Assembly (NCBI RefSeq): GCF_001514145.1
Contig: NZ_KQ948658.1
Location: 1 to 64,000, forward strand
Length of the DNA: 64,000 nt
Reading direction: 5' to 3'
From: Streptomyces canus
Lineage (GTDB): Bacteria > Actinomycetota > Actinomycetes > Streptomycetales > Streptomycetaceae
Part shown: one piece after another, positions 47,859-57,978 of the stretch
Numbering within the stretch: the stretch's first letter is position 1
Layout: each line of letters starts with the position of its first letter
The notes under the pieces: model-generated
Databases searched by the model: none
The model's input: only the letters and a program-made list of their open reading frames with translations
Told to the model about the DNA's origin: nothing
Made by a program: the position numbers and the translations under genes

Positions 47859-50054
47859 TCAGCCGACGTCCGAGGGGTCCAGGCGGTAGACCGTCGACGT
47901 GCTCGTGTCGGACGCCGAGCTCTTGCTCGTGCTGTAGTCGCTCTCCTTCACCGCCGTGCCGTTCTTCTGCACCCAGCTGGTGATCTCCTGGCTGAGGCTG
48001 CTGTTGCCGCCCATACCGCCGCCGCCGAGCTGGATGTAGTGCAGCTCGCCCTTCTTCACCAGCTCCTTGAGCCGGGCGAGGGTCATCGCCTTGTCGGTGC
48101 CGGTGAAGCCCCACATGGAGATGACGGGCTTGTGCGTGCTGAGGATGAGCTGGCCGGCGCTCTGCGAATTGGACACCGCGAGCAGCCACTTGGCGCCGTC
48201 CTGGTGCTTCTCCAGGTACGAGATCAGTGCGCTGTCGACGCTGCCGCCCATGCCACCGCCACCGCCACCGGGGCCACCGGTCATGCCGCCGGTGCCGCCG
48301 GGAGCCGTGCCACCGCCCGGGAGTTCCCCGCTCGTGCCGCCGGGTGCGCCGCCCTGCGGGAGCTCACCGGTGCCGCCACCGGGCTGCATCTGGCCGCCGC
48401 CGTTGCCGCCGGGGAACTCCCCGGCCGCCCGGCCACCCTGCTGGGTGCCGTCCTGCCCGCCACCGGGGCCACCGCCGTTGCCGCCGAAGCCGCCCCGGCC
48501 GCCACCGCCGCCGGGACCACCCATGCCGCCACCGGTCGACGGACCCGCCGTCGGGTTGGTGCCGCCCATACCGCCGGTGGTGGTGGAGAAGGCCGGCGAG
48601 GCGGCGTACGCCGTCGGGCCCGCGAGGGCCGCCACGATCGCCGCGACGACGGACACGCCGAGCAGCCGCGCCCTGGTGCCGGAACCCGCCGTACGGAAGA
48701 CGAACAGGCCCGCGATCGCGAGGACCATGACCACACCGACGATCGGCCACAGCCAGGTGTTCCAGCCGGTGGCCCGGCGCAGCAGCACGATCGCCCAGAC
48801 GCCGGTGACCGCGAGCCCGGCCGGCAGCACCCAGGACCAGCGGGCGTCACCGCCGCGGAAGGCGCGCCACAGCATCACGCCGCCCGCGCCGGTCAGCGCC
48901 GCGATGCCCGGGGCGAGCGCGGTCGTGTAGTACGGGTGCATGGTGCCCTCCGCCATCGCGAAGGTCAGGTAGTGCAGCACCAGCCAGCCGCCCCACAGGA
49001 CGAGCGCGGCGCGGGTGGCGTCGGTGCGCGGGGCCCGGCCGCACAGCACCAGGCCGGCGACGAGCGCGAGGAGGGCGAAGGGGATCAGCCAGGAGATCTG
49101 GCCGCCGAGGATGTCGTTGAACATCCGGCCGAGCCCCGCGGTGCCGGCGAAGGTGCCGCCCCCGCCGCCCCCGCCACCGCCGTTGCCCTCGCCGCCGAGG
49201 ACCCGGCCCAGGCCGTTGTAGCCCATGATCAGGTTCCAGGCGGAGCCGTCCGTCGAACCGCCGATGTAGGGACGGTCGTCGGCGGGCACGAGAGAGACCG
49301 CCGTCGCCCACCAGAAGCTGGAGACCGCCAACGCCACAGCCGCGAGGGCCAGGTTGACGGCCTTCCTCTTCCAGCCGAGCTTCGAGGCGTACACGTACAC
49401 CGCGAAGACGGCCGGCAGTGCGATGTAGCCCTGGAGCATCTTGGTGTTGAAGGCGAGGCCGAAGAGGACCGCGGAGCCGATGAGCGGCAGCAGCCTGTCG
49501 GTGCGCACGGCGCGCAGCGCGAGGGCCGCGCCGCCGACCATCAGCAGGACGAGGAGGGTGTCGGGGTTGTTGTCCCGGTTGATCGCGACGGTGATCGGGG
49601 TCAGCGCGAGGACGAGCGCGGCGATCGCGGCCGCCGCGTGCCCGAACACCCGCTTCACGCAGGCGTGCAGGATCCAGATCGTGCCGAGGGCGGCCGCCAC
49701 CTCGGGCAGCATCATCTGCCAGGTGCCGAAGCCGAAGATCCGGCACGACAGCCCCATGACCATCAGCGCGAACGGCGGCTTGTCGACCGTGAGGAAGTTG
49801 CCCGCGTCGAGCGACCCGAAGAACCAGGCCTTCCAGCTCTGCGTACCGCTGTAGATCGCGGAACTGTAGAAGCTGTTCAGGCCGGCCCCGGACAGGTTCC
49901 AGCTGTAGAGGACGCCGGCCAGGACCAGGATCGCGAGCAGCGCGGGCAGCGACCAGCGCGGGGCCTTGTCCGGGGATGCCGCGGCGGGGACCGGTGGCGG
50001 CCAGTCGGGGGACACGGTCTCGGCGTGGGGGTGGGGATCGGTGGCAGATGTCAC
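47859..50054 (-). CDS. GT39-family (ArnT/PMT-like) membrane glycosyltransferase with Gly-rich segment
   Basis: A 731-residue membrane protein. The N-terminal two thirds contain about ten or more membrane segments and the GT39 hallmark FLTVDKPPFALMVMGLSCRIFG, whose Asp-Lys is the likely catalytic site facing outside; LALTPITVAINRDNNPDTLL is also typical. It would transfer a sugar from a lipid carrier to a protein or cell-wall acceptor. After the last membrane segment a stretch of about 95 residues (roughly 525-620) is dominated by Gly with Pro, Met, Gln and Ala, followed by a compact domain (SALISYLEKHQDGAKWLLAVSNSQSAG) of unknown role, probably extracytoplasmic. I start it at GTG 50054 because it removes an unlikely Arg-rich extension; no clear ribosome binding site. 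Confidence 0.85.
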   Translation of the reverse strand: MTSATDPHPHAETVSPDWPPPVPAAASPDKAPRWSLPALLAILVLAGVLYSWNLSGAGLNSFYSSAIYSGTQSWKAWFFGSLDAGNFLTVDKPPFALMVMGLSCRIFGFGTWQMMLPEVAAALGTIWILHACVKRVFGHAAAAIAALVLALTPITVAINRDNNPDTLLVLLMVGGAALALRAVRTDRLLPLIGSAVLFGLAFNTKMLQGYIALPAVFAVYVYASKLGWKRKAVNLALAAVALAVSSFWWATAVSLVPADDRPYIGGSTDGSAWNLIMGYNGLGRVLGGEGNGGGGGGGGGTFAGTAGLGRMFNDILGGQISWLIPFALLALVAGLVLCGRAPRTDATRAALVLWGGWLVLHYLTFAMAEGTMHPYYTTALAPGIAALTGAGGVMLWRAFRGGDARWSWVLPAGLAVTGVWAIVLLRRATGWNTWLWPIVGVVMVLAIAGLFVFRTAGSGTRARLLGVSVVAAIVAALAGPTAYAASPAFSTTTGGMGGTNPTAGPSTGGGMGGPGGGGGRGGFGGNGGGPGGGQDGTQQGGRAAGEFPGGNGGGQMQPGGGTGELPQGGAPGGTSGELPGGGTAPGGTGGMTGGPGGGGGGMGGSVDSALISYLEKHQDGAKWLLAVSNSQSAGQLILSTHKPVISMWGFTGTDKAMTLARLKELVKKGELHYIQLGGGGMGGNSSLSQEITSWVQKNGTAVKESDYSTSKSSASDTSTSTVYRLDPSDVG

Positions 50055-50143
50055 CCGGGCATCGTGCGAAGGCCGGTTGGGTGAGGGCTGTGACGTACCT
50101 GGCGCCGTCCTGTGAAAACGCCACGGGTTAGGTAACGACTCGC

Positions 50144-50172
50144 ACAACCATTCCCCATGCGTACAACCATTC
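50144..50172. repeat. direct repeat ACAACCATTC x2 in a divergent promoter region
   Basis: ACAACCATTC occurs at 50144-50153 and 50163-50172, starts 19 bases apart, about two helical turns. It sits between the GT39 gene and the beta-lactamase-fold gene, just upstream of the latter. It may be a binding site for a regulator of either gene. Confidence 0.5.
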
Positions 50173-50191
50173 ACCTGAACCCGCGAGTCAA

Positions 50192-51040
50192 ATGGGCATG
50201 ACTCGGGGGATAGCAAGACACGCGAAATGGATCGCGACGGGCGCGCTGGCCGCGTGCGTCGCCGCCGCCACGCCGGCCGCCGCCGCGACCGCACCGGCCG
50301 TCAGCTGCACGTCCGCCAAGGCGGGCCTGGCCGACAAACTGAAGCGGGACATCACGTCCGCCCTCTCCCACCGCTCCGGCACGATCGCCGTCGGCCTCTA
50401 CGACCGTACGACCAAGACCACCTGCACCCTGCGCTCCTCCACCGCCTACGACTCCGCGAGCGTGGTCAAGGTGACCGTTCTCGCCACGCTGTTGTGGGAC
50501 GCGAAGAAGCACAACAGGTATCTGACCGACCGCGAGGTCACCCTCACCAAGGCCATGATCACCAAGTCGGACAACGACGCCACCAGCAAGCTGTGGCGCC
50601 AGCTCGGGCTGACCAAGATCAAGGGCTTCCTCTCCGCGGCCGGCATGACCCAGACCAAGCCGGGGGCGAACGGCTACTGGGGCCTGACCCAGATCACCGT
50701 CACCGACGAGCAGAAGCTGCTCAAGCTGGTCACCGCGAAGAACACGGTCCTGAGCGACAACTCCCGCGCCTACATCCTGAAGTTGATGGGCCAGGTCATC
50801 TCGTCGCAGCGCTGGGGCACACCGTACGGCCGCGGATCGGGCATCTCCTGGCACGTCAAGAACGGCTGGCTGCAGCGCTCCACGCACGGCTGGCGGGTGC
50901 ACAGCGTCGGCACCTTCAAGGGCGGCGGCCACGACTACATGATCACGGTGCTCACCCACGGCAACAGCACCATGAACTACGGCATCACGACGATCCAGGG
51001 CGTCGCGAAGGTCATCCACCGCGATCTCGCGGCGAGCTGA
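50192..51040 (+). CDS. secreted serine hydrolase of the class A beta-lactamase fold
   Basis: A 282-residue exported protein. A Sec signal peptide (WIATGALAACVAAATPAAAA) precedes the hydrolase fold. Ser90-x-x-Lys93 (SASVVKV), Ser126-Asp127-Asn128 (KSDNDA) and Lys223-Asn224-Gly225, in place of KTG, give the three active-site motifs. The KNG variation and the lack of an obvious Glu166 loop argue against a true resistance beta-lactamase. It may act on peptidoglycan or another ester or amide. ATG 50192 or 50198 could be the start; neither has a strong ribosome binding site. The next gene follows after 48 bases. Confidence 0.75.
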   Translation: MGMTRGIARHAKWIATGALAACVAAATPAAAATAPAVSCTSAKAGLADKLKRDITSALSHRSGTIAVGLYDRTTKTTCTLRSSTAYDSASVVKVTVLATLLWDAKKHNRYLTDREVTLTKAMITKSDNDATSKLWRQLGLTKIKGFLSAAGMTQTKPGANGYWGLTQITVTDEQKLLKLVTAKNTVLSDNSRAYILKLMGQVISSQRWGTPYGRGSGISWHVKNGWLQRSTHGWRVHSVGTFKGGGHDYMITVLTHGNSTMNYGITTIQGVAKVIHRDLAAS

Positions 51041-51088
51041 CGCCTGCCGGACTCCCGTACGTCACCGACCCGACCTACGGTGACGGCC

Positions 51089-52114
51089 ATGCAGCTGAGA
51101 ACCGTACTCGCCACCACCACCGCGGCCGTCGCGGCGGCGGCCTGCCTCGCGGCCACGGGCCCGGCGCAGGCCGCCGCGCCGGTGAGCCACGCCTGCTCCC
51201 CGTCCGTCTCACTCGACCGCTTCTCCGACGCGCTCGACAAGACGACGTACGACGGCACCTTCGTCGGCAACTTCTCCGCGCTCGCGGTGGACGGGGACGG
51301 CTCGCTCGCCGCCCTCTCGGACCGCTCCTCGCTGTTCTCCCTGGACGCGAGGACCCTCGCGCCGAAGGCGGTCGTTCCGCTCGCCGACGAGAAGGGCGCC
51401 GCGCTGGACTCCGAGGGCCTGGCGATCGACCGCGACGGCACCCGGCTGATCACCTCGGAGACCGAGCCGTCGATCCGCCGCTACGGCACCGACGGCACGA
51501 TCCTCGACCGCCTCCCCGTCCCGGCCTCGCTCCAGGTGGCTCCGGCGGGCCGCGCCACGTCGAACCAGACCTTCGAGGGCCTGACCCTCATGAACGGCGG
51601 CCGCACCCTGCTCGCCTCCATGGAGTACGCGCTCTCCGGCGACACGGCCGGCATCGTCCGCTTCCAGACCTGGCGGCGCCACCACGGCCGTTTCGAGCTC
51701 GCGGCCCAGTACGCCTACCGCACCGACGCCGCCTTCCTCGGCGTCCCCGAGGTCCAGGCCCTGCCCGACGGCCGCCTCCTCGTCCTGGAGCGCGGCTTCA
51801 CCTCCGGCGTAGGCAACACGGTCCGCCTGTACCTGGCCGACCCCCGCCACGCGACGGACACGAGCGGCGTCGAGAACCTGACGGGCCAGTCCGGTGTGCG
51901 CCTGATCAAGAAGACCCTGCTCACGGACATCGCGAGCTGCCCGACCCTGGGCGCGACGGCCAAGCAGCCCCAGCCGAACCCGCTCCTCGACAACATCGAG
52001 GGCATGGTCGTCACGGGCGTGCGCAAGGGCCGCCTCGAGGTCCTGCTGGTCAGCGACGACAACCAGAACGCGGTGCAGACGACCCGGTTCTACTACCTCA
52101 GGGTGCGGGCCTGA
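51089..52114 (+). CDS. secreted esterase-like protein of the phytase-like family
   Basis: A 341-residue exported beta-propeller-like protein with a Sec signal (TVLATTTAAVAAAACLAATGPAQAAA). Domain hallmarks include FVGNFSALAVDGDGSLAALSDRSSLFSL, LDSEGLAIDRDGTRLITSETEPSIRRY and NQTFEGLTLMNGGRTLLASMEYAL, and near the C-terminus DNIEGMV. These are typical of the esterase-like activity of phytase family. An in-frame GTG at 51080 is possible. Enzymatic activity is inferred from the family. Confidence 0.75.
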   Translation: MQLRTVLATTTAAVAAAACLAATGPAQAAAPVSHACSPSVSLDRFSDALDKTTYDGTFVGNFSALAVDGDGSLAALSDRSSLFSLDARTLAPKAVVPLADEKGAALDSEGLAIDRDGTRLITSETEPSIRRYGTDGTILDRLPVPASLQVAPAGRATSNQTFEGLTLMNGGRTLLASMEYALSGDTAGIVRFQTWRRHHGRFELAAQYAYRTDAAFLGVPEVQALPDGRLLVLERGFTSGVGNTVRLYLADPRHATDTSGVENLTGQSGVRLIKKTLLTDIASCPTLGATAKQPQPNPLLDNIEGMVVTGVRKGRLEVLLVSDDNQNAVQTTRFYYLRVRA

Positions 52115-52207
52115 CCCTCGGGAATGTTGCGGAGGGATGAAATCCGCTCGGTTTGGCGTTGGTGCCTTCCGGTAGATCAGGTCGAGGGACAAACCGGAGG
52201 GCACCGC

Positions 52208-55200
52208 GTGGAACCGCAACGGGGATGGGCACGACGACTGGCCGGGTACGCCTGGCGCTACCCCAAGGACGTCGTCCTCGCCCTGGTCTCGTCCCTCGGC
52301 GGCATGGCCGTCATGGCGATCGTCCCGCTGATCACCAAGGTGATCATCGACGACGTCATCGGCGACCACACCCGGGACATGGCCCCCTGGGCGGGCGCCC
52401 TGGTCGTCGCGGCGGTCCTCGTCTACGTCCTCACCTACATCCGCCGCTACTACGGCGGCCGCCTCGCCCTCGACGTCCAGCACGACCTCCGCACGGAGAT
52501 GTTCGGCACGATCACCCGCCTCGACGGCCGCCGCCAGGACGAGCTGTCCACGGGCCAGGTCGTCGGCCGGGCCACCAGCGACCTCCAGCTGATCCAGGGC
52601 CTGCTCTTCATGCTGCCGATGACGATCGGCAACTTCGCCCTCTTCCTGATCTCCCTGATCGTGATGGCCTGGCTGTCGATCCCGCTCACCCTGGTCGCCC
52701 TGGCGGTGGCCCCGGCCCTGTGGTGGATCGCGAGGCGCTCCCGCTCCAAGCTGCACCCCGCCACCTGGTACGCCCAGGCCCAGGCCGCCGCCGTCGCGGG
52801 CGTGGTCGACGGCGCCGTCAGCGGCGTACGCGTGGTCAAGGGCTTCGGCCAGGAGGACCAGGAGACCGGGAAGCTCCGGGAGGTCGGCCGCCGCCTCTAC
52901 GCGGGCCGCCTGCGCACGATCCGCTTCAACTCGAAGTACACCCCGGCCCTCCAGGCCGTCCCCGCCCTCGGCCAGGTCGCGATGCTGGCCGTCGGCGGCT
53001 GGCTCGCGGTCCGCGGCCACATCACGCTCGGTACCTTCGTCGCCTTCTCCACCTACCTCGCCCAGCTCGTCGGCCCGGTCCGCATGCTCGCCATGGTCCT
53101 CACGGTCGCCCAGCAGGCCCGCGCCGGCACCGAGCGCGTCCTGGAGCTGATCGACACCGAGCCGTACCTGAAGGGCGGCACCAAGGAGCTCCCCGCCGCC
53201 GCCCCGGCCACCGTCGAGTTCGACGACGTGTCTTTCGGCTACGACCGCGCCCCCGGCAGGACCAGCCCGGTTCTGAACGGCCTGAGCTTCGAGATCCGCG
53301 CCGGCGAGACCCTCGCGGTCGTCGGTTCCTCCGGCTCGGGCAAGTCCACCGTCTCCCTGCTCCTGCCGCGCTTCTACGACGTCACCCATGGCGCCGTCCT
53401 CATCGGCGGCCACGACGTCCGCGAGCTCACCCTCGACTCCCTGCGGGCCGCGATCGGTCTGGTCCCCGAGGACTCCTTCCTCTTCTCGGACACGGTCCGG
53501 AACAACATCGCGTACGGCCGTCCCGACGCGACGCAGGAGGAGGTCGAGAAGGCCGCCCGCGCCGCCCAGGCGGACCGTTTCATCGCCGAGCTCCCCCTGG
53601 GCTACGACACCAAGGTCGGCGAACACGGCCTCACCCTCTCCGGCGGCCAGCGTCAGCGCGTCGCGCTCGCCCGCGCGATCCTCACCGACCCGCGTCTGCT
53701 CGTCCTGGACGACGCCACCTCCGCCGTGGACGCGCAGGTCGAGCACGAGATCCACGAGGCCCTGAGGCAGGTCATGGAGGGCCGCACCACCCTCCTCATC
53801 GCCCACCGCCGCTCCACCCTGAACCTCGCCGACCGCATCGCCGTCCTGGAGAACGGCCGCCTCGCCGACCTCGGCACCCACGAGGAACTCCAGCACCGGT
53901 CGCCCCTCTACCGCCGCCTGCTCACCGACCCCGACGGCCTCGGCGGCGTCTCCCCGGGCCACGCCCGGCCGGCCGCCGTACAGGACGACACCTCCGTACG
54001 CGACGAGCTGGACGCCGAGTTCGACGCCGAGCGCGGAGTCACCCCCCGCCTGTGGACCGGCGACCGCGAGCCCAAGGACACCGCTCTCGCGGGCACTCCG
54101 GCCACCCCCGAACTCCTCGCCGAGGTCGACGCGTTGCCCCCGGCGACGGACACCCCCGACATCGACGAGGCACGCGCGGTCACGCCCGAGGAGTCGTACG
54201 GCCTGCGACGGCTGCTGCGGGGCTTCGGCCGCCCGCTGCTGATCAGCCTGGGCCTGGTCGCCGTGGACGCCGGCATGGGCCTGCTGCTCCCGGTGATGAT
54301 CCGGCACGGCATCGACGACGGCGTCACGCGGATGGCCATCGGAGCGATCTGGACGGCGACCCTGTTCGCCCTGCTCTCGGTCCTCGCCCAGTGGGCGGCC
54401 CAGATCGGCGAGACCCGGATGACCGGACGCACCGGCGAACGGGTCCTGTACTCCCTGCGTCTGAAGATCTTCGCCCAGCTCCAGCGGCTCGGACTCGACT
54501 ACTACGAGCGGGAGCTGACGGGCCGGATCATGACGAGGATGACGACGGACGTCGACGCCCTCTCGACCTTCCTGCAGACCGGCCTGGTCACCGCCTTCGT
54601 CTCGGTCGTCACCTTCTTCGGCATCATGGGCGCCCTGCTGGTGATCGACGTACAGCTGGCGCTGGTCGTCTTCGCGACGCTCCCGCCGCTGATCGTCGCC
54701 ACGTACTTCTTCCGCAAGGCGAGCGTGAAGGCGTACGAACTCGCCCGTGAACGCGTCTCGGTGGTCAACGCCGACCTCCAGGAGTCGGTGTCCGGGCTGC
54801 GGATCGTGCAGGCGTTCCGCCGGGAGCGGGACGGCGGGGCGCGCTTCGCGGAGCGCAGCGACAGTTACCGCCAGGCCCGCACCCGGGGCCAGTGGCTGAT
54901 CTCGATCTACTTCCCCTTCGTCCAGCTGCTGTCCTCGGTGGCCGCCGCGGCCGTGCTGATCGCGGGCGCGGGCCGGGTGGACGCGGCGACCCTGACGACC
55001 GGCGCCCTGGTCGCCTACCTCCTCTACATCGACCTGTTCTTCGCCCCGGTCCAGCAGCTCTCCCAGGTCTTCGACGGCTACCAGCAGGCGACCGTCTCCC
55101 TGGGCCGCATCCAGGAGCTGCTCCAGGAACCGACGTCCACGAAGGCGGCCGAGGAGCCCCTGGACGTCCTGTCGTTGCGGGGCGAAGTGGCCTTCGAGAA

Positions 55201-55924
55201 CGTGCACTTCGCGTACGGCGACGACGAGGAGGCACTCGGCGGCATCGACCTGAAGATCCCCGCCGGTCAGACGGTCGCGTTCGTCGGCGAGACGGGCGCG
55301 GGCAAGTCCACCGTGGTCAAGCTGGTGGCCCGGTTCTACGATCCGACGGGCGGCCGGGTGACGGTCGACGGCTCGGACCTGCGCGCCCTGGACCTGACCT
55401 CCTACCGCCACCGCCTCGGCGTGGTCCCCCAGGAGGCCTACCTCTTCCAGGGCACGATCCGCGACGCCATCGCCTACGGCCGCCCGGACGCCACCGACGC
55501 CGAGGTCGAGGCGGCGGCCCGCGCGGTCGGCGCCCACGAGATGATCGCCACGCTGGAGGGCGGCTACCTCCACGAGGTCGCCGAACGCGGCCGCAACCTC
55601 TCCGCGGGCCAGCGCCAGCTGATCGCGCTGGCCAGGGCGGAACTGGTCGACCCGGACATCCTGCTCCTCGACGAGGCCACGGCAGCCCTGGACCTCGCCA
55701 CCGAGGCCCTGGTCAACCAGGCCACCGACCGTCTCGCGGGCCGGCGTACGACCCTCGTCGTGGCCCACCGCCTGACCACGGCGGCCCGCGCGGACCGCGT
55801 CGTGGTGATGGCCCACGGCCGCGTGGTCGAGGACGGAACCCACGACGAGCTGCTCGCGCTGGACGGGCGGTACGCCGAGTTGTGGCGGACGTTCGTGGGG
55901 GAGCCGGCCGAGGTGTCCGGCTGA
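52208..55924 (+). CDS. single-chain double ABC exporter (TMD-NBD-TMD-NBD)
   Basis: A 1238-residue exporter with two fused half-transporters. Start GTG 52208 has GGAGG (52196-52200) seven bases upstream. TMD1 about 20-330; NBD1 Walker A Lys379 (GSSGSGKST), signature LSGGQRQR, Walker B LLVLDD with Asp502 at the catalytic Glu position, H-loop AHRRST. A linker of about 80 residues leads to TMD2 and NBD2: Walker A Lys1033 (GETGAGKST), signature LSAGQRQL, Walker B LLLDE with Glu1156, H-loop AHRLTT. One ATP site therefore pairs a weak Walker B with a non-canonical LSAGQ, a degenerate site; the other is canonical. Such asymmetry is known in heterodimeric exporters. Substrate unknown, possibly a lipid or drug. 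Confidence 0.92.
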   Translation: MEPQRGWARRLAGYAWRYPKDVVLALVSSLGGMAVMAIVPLITKVIIDDVIGDHTRDMAPWAGALVVAAVLVYVLTYIRRYYGGRLALDVQHDLRTEMFGTITRLDGRRQDELSTGQVVGRATSDLQLIQGLLFMLPMTIGNFALFLISLIVMAWLSIPLTLVALAVAPALWWIARRSRSKLHPATWYAQAQAAAVAGVVDGAVSGVRVVKGFGQEDQETGKLREVGRRLYAGRLRTIRFNSKYTPALQAVPALGQVAMLAVGGWLAVRGHITLGTFVAFSTYLAQLVGPVRMLAMVLTVAQQARAGTERVLELIDTEPYLKGGTKELPAAAPATVEFDDVSFGYDRAPGRTSPVLNGLSFEIRAGETLAVVGSSGSGKSTVSLLLPRFYDVTHGAVLIGGHDVRELTLDSLRAAIGLVPEDSFLFSDTVRNNIAYGRPDATQEEVEKAARAAQADRFIAELPLGYDTKVGEHGLTLSGGQRQRVALARAILTDPRLLVLDDATSAVDAQVEHEIHEALRQVMEGRTTLLIAHRRSTLNLADRIAVLENGRLADLGTHEELQHRSPLYRRLLTDPDGLGGVSPGHARPAAVQDDTSVRDELDAEFDAERGVTPRLWTGDREPKDTALAGTPATPELLAEVDALPPATDTPDIDEARAVTPEESYGLRRLLRGFGRPLLISLGLVAVDAGMGLLLPVMIRHGIDDGVTRMAIGAIWTATLFALLSVLAQWAAQIGETRMTGRTGERVLYSLRLKIFAQLQRLGLDYYERELTGRIMTRMTTDVDALSTFLQTGLVTAFVSVVTFFGIMGALLVIDVQLALVVFATLPPLIVATYFFRKASVKAYELARERVSVVNADLQESVSGLRIVQAFRRERDGGARFAERSDSYRQARTRGQWLISIYFPFVQLLSSVAAAAVLIAGAGRVDAATLTTGALVAYLLYIDLFFAPVQQLSQVFDGYQQATVSLGRIQELLQEPTSTKAAEEPLDVLSLRGEVAFENVHFAYGDDEEALGGIDLKIPAGQTVAFVGETGAGKSTVVKLVARFYDPTGGRVTVDGSDLRALDLTSYRHRLGVVPQEAYLFQGTIRDAIAYGRPDATDAEVEAAARAVGAHEMIATLEGGYLHEVAERGRNLSAGQRQLIALARAELVDPDILLLDEATAALDLATEALVNQATDRLAGRRTTLVVAHRLTTAARADRVVVMAHGRVVEDGTHDELLALDGRYAELWRTFVGEPAEVSG

Positions 55925-55997
55925 CGGTCGTGCAACCGTCCGACATACGTTCTGCGTCCGTACACCCGTACGTCCAAGAGCTGCGGGAGGGACGGCA

Positions 55998-56387
55998 GTG
56001 AAGAGTGGAGCGATACGGCGGCTGGCGGTGGGACTGACCGTGACGGTGGCGGCCGGGATGTTCGGGGTCGCCGTGCCGGGACAGGCGCAGGCCGCGGCCT
56101 CGTCCTGCGAGGGGCGCAAGGTCAGGTCGTTCCCGTTCTCCACCGGCACCGTGGAGGTGTACAAGCGGCGCGGTTACGTGTGCGCGGTGACACTTCCCAA
56201 GCGCCCCGGGGTCCGGCAGCACATGAAAGTGAGTCTGCGGGCGTACGGGCTGCGGCCGGTCGAGGACGTGGGCCGGTACAAGTACCGGGCCGGTCCGGTC
56301 ACCGTGCACGCCGGGCAGCGGAAGGTGTGGGTGAAGGGCGAGGTCGGCCGGGGCAAGTACGACTCGGACGGCTGGATCCGGCTCTGA
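55998..56387 (+). CDS. small secreted protein of unknown function
   Basis: A 129-residue protein starting at GTG 55998 with GGAGG (55986-55990) upstream. The signal peptide (LAVGLTVTVAAGMFGVAVPG, cleaved after AQAAA) leaves a basic mature domain of about 95 residues with two cysteines (Cys37 and Cys62) that could form a disulfide, and beta-strand-like segments ending GKYDSDGWIRL. No recognised domain. It follows the exporter after 73 bases on the same strand. Confidence 0.75.
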   Translation: MKSGAIRRLAVGLTVTVAAGMFGVAVPGQAQAAASSCEGRKVRSFPFSTGTVEVYKRRGYVCAVTLPKRPGVRQHMKVSLRAYGLRPVEDVGRYKYRAGPVTVHAGQRKVWVKGEVGRGKYDSDGWIRL

Positions 56388-56497
56388 GACACAGGTTTCC
56401 CACAGGGTTTTCCCCATCGTGGCGTCACTTCCCCTGGTGCGGACCGGACTTGCGCCGCTAGCGTCCGGCGCACATCTGTACTCACAGGGGAGGGTGC

Positions 56498-57937
56498 ATG
56501 CGCAAGGCGCTCAGATGGCTCCTCACGCTGGTCGTGCTCATCGGCACGGTCAGTACGGCAGGGGCGGCCACCGCCGCCGAGCCGGAGGCCGACGGCACCA
56601 GTGCCGCCACCGACATCAAGGATCAGCTCCTCGCCGTCCCGGGGATGAGCCTGGTCGAGGAGAAGCCGTACACCGGCTACCGCTTCTTCGTCCTGAACTA
56701 CACCCAGCCGGTCGACCACCGGCACCCGTCCAAGGGCACGTTCCAGCAGCGGATCACCGTGCTGCACAAGGACGCCGGCCGGCCGACGGTCTTCTACACC
56801 GGCGGCTACAGCGTCTCGACGAACCCGGGCCGCCGTGAGCCGACCCAGATCGTGGACGGCAACCAGGTCTCCATGGAGTACCGCTTCTTCACGCCCTCCC
56901 GGCCCGACCCGGCCGACTGGACGAAGCTGGACATCTGGCAGGCGGCCAGTGACCAGCACCGCATCTTCAAGGCGCTGAAGAAGATCTACACGAAGAACTG
57001 GATCTCCACGGGCGGCTCCAAGGGCGGCATGACCGCCACCTACTACGAGCGCTTCTACCCGCGAGACATGGACGGCGTCGTCGCGTACGTCGCCCCCAAC
57101 GACGTGGTGAACAACGAGGACTCGGCGTACGACCGCTTCTTCGAGAAGGTCGGCACCAAGGAGTGCCGCGACCGGCTGAACGCGGTGCAGCGCGAGGCCC
57201 TGGTGCGGCGCGAGCCGCTGGAGAAGAAGTACGCCCAGTACGCGGCGGCGGAGGGCTTCACCTTCAGCACCGTCGGCAGCCTGGACCGGGCCTACGAGGC
57301 CGTCGTCCTCGACTACGTCTGGGGCTTCTGGCAGTACAACCTGCTGGCCAACTGCGGTGACGACGAGCTCGTCCCGCCGGACGCGAAGACCGCGACCGAC
57401 GACCAGATCTGGAACTCGATCGACACCGTCTCCGGGTTCTCCTTCTACACCGACCAGGGCCTGGCGCCGTACACGCCGTACTACTACCAGGCGGCCACCC
57501 AGCTCGGCGCCCCGACGATCCACTTCCCGCACATCGAGAAGAAGTACGTCCGCTACGGCTACCAGCCGCCGCGCAACTTCGTCCCGCGGGACATCCCGAC
57601 GAAGTTCCAGCCGTACGCGATGCGGGACGTGGACAACTGGGTGCGGAACAACGCCCGTCACATGCTCTACGTCTACGGCCAGAACGACCCGTGGGGCGCG
57701 GAGCGGTTCCGCGTCGACAAGGGAGCCAAGGACGCGTACGTGTTCACCGCGCCCGGCATGAACCACGGGGCGAACGTCGCCGGTCTGGTCGCCGACCAGA
57801 AGGCGTTCGCCACGGCCAGGATCCTCGCCTGGGCGGGCGTTCCGGCCACCGCCGTGAGCGAGGCGAAGCCGCTCGCGAAGTTCGACAAGAAGCTGGACGT
57901 CCGGGACGTGGAGCGCGAGCCCGCCCTGCGTCCGTAG
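56498..57937 (+). CDS. secreted S37-family peptidase (tripeptidyl aminopeptidase type)
   Basis: A 479-residue exported serine peptidase of the PS-10/S37 family. Sec signal peptide at 1-27 (LLTLVVLIGTVSTAGAATAAE). The catalytic Ser174 is in ISTGGSKGGM, with Asp in YGQNDPWGAERF and His in APGMNHGAN completing the triad of an alpha/beta hydrolase. It trims tri- or other short peptides from the N-terminus of extracellular proteins. The start ATG 56498 follows AGGGGAGG. It converges on a lipoprotein gene. Confidence 0.9.
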   Translation: MRKALRWLLTLVVLIGTVSTAGAATAAEPEADGTSAATDIKDQLLAVPGMSLVEEKPYTGYRFFVLNYTQPVDHRHPSKGTFQQRITVLHKDAGRPTVFYTGGYSVSTNPGRREPTQIVDGNQVSMEYRFFTPSRPDPADWTKLDIWQAASDQHRIFKALKKIYTKNWISTGGSKGGMTATYYERFYPRDMDGVVAYVAPNDVVNNEDSAYDRFFEKVGTKECRDRLNAVQREALVRREPLEKKYAQYAAAEGFTFSTVGSLDRAYEAVVLDYVWGFWQYNLLANCGDDELVPPDAKTATDDQIWNSIDTVSGFSFYTDQGLAPYTPYYYQAATQLGAPTIHFPHIEKKYVRYGYQPPRNFVPRDIPTKFQPYAMRDVDNWVRNNARHMLYVYGQNDPWGAERFRVDKGAKDAYVFTAPGMNHGANVAGLVADQKAFATARILAWAGVPATAVSEAKPLAKFDKKLDVRDVEREPALRP

Positions 57938-57947
57938 TCCGCTCGCC

Positions 57948-57978
57948 GCGCCCGGCCGGGATCACAACGGCCGGGCGC
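57948..57978. terminator. 11-bp terminator hairpin shared by convergent genes
   Basis: GCGCCCGGCCG (57948-57958) pairs with CGGCCGGGCGC (57968-57978) around a 9-base loop, 11 bases after the peptidase stop. It overlaps the last codons and stop of the converging lipoprotein gene. Confidence 0.75.

Noticed and set aside
48240..48600. Repetitive GC-rich DNA that could be taken for a repeat array or CRISPR-like element
   Set aside because: It is the in-frame coding of the Gly-rich segment of GT39, with irregular unit length and no spacers.
50192..51040. A beta-lactam resistance gene
   Set aside because: The third motif is KNG and not KTG, and no Glu166-type loop is evident; a general serine hydrolase is safer.
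51209..56164. A 1651-codon open frame on the minus strand
   Set aside because: It is antisense to three well-supported plus-strand genes, has no domain motif, and arises from GC-rich codon bias.
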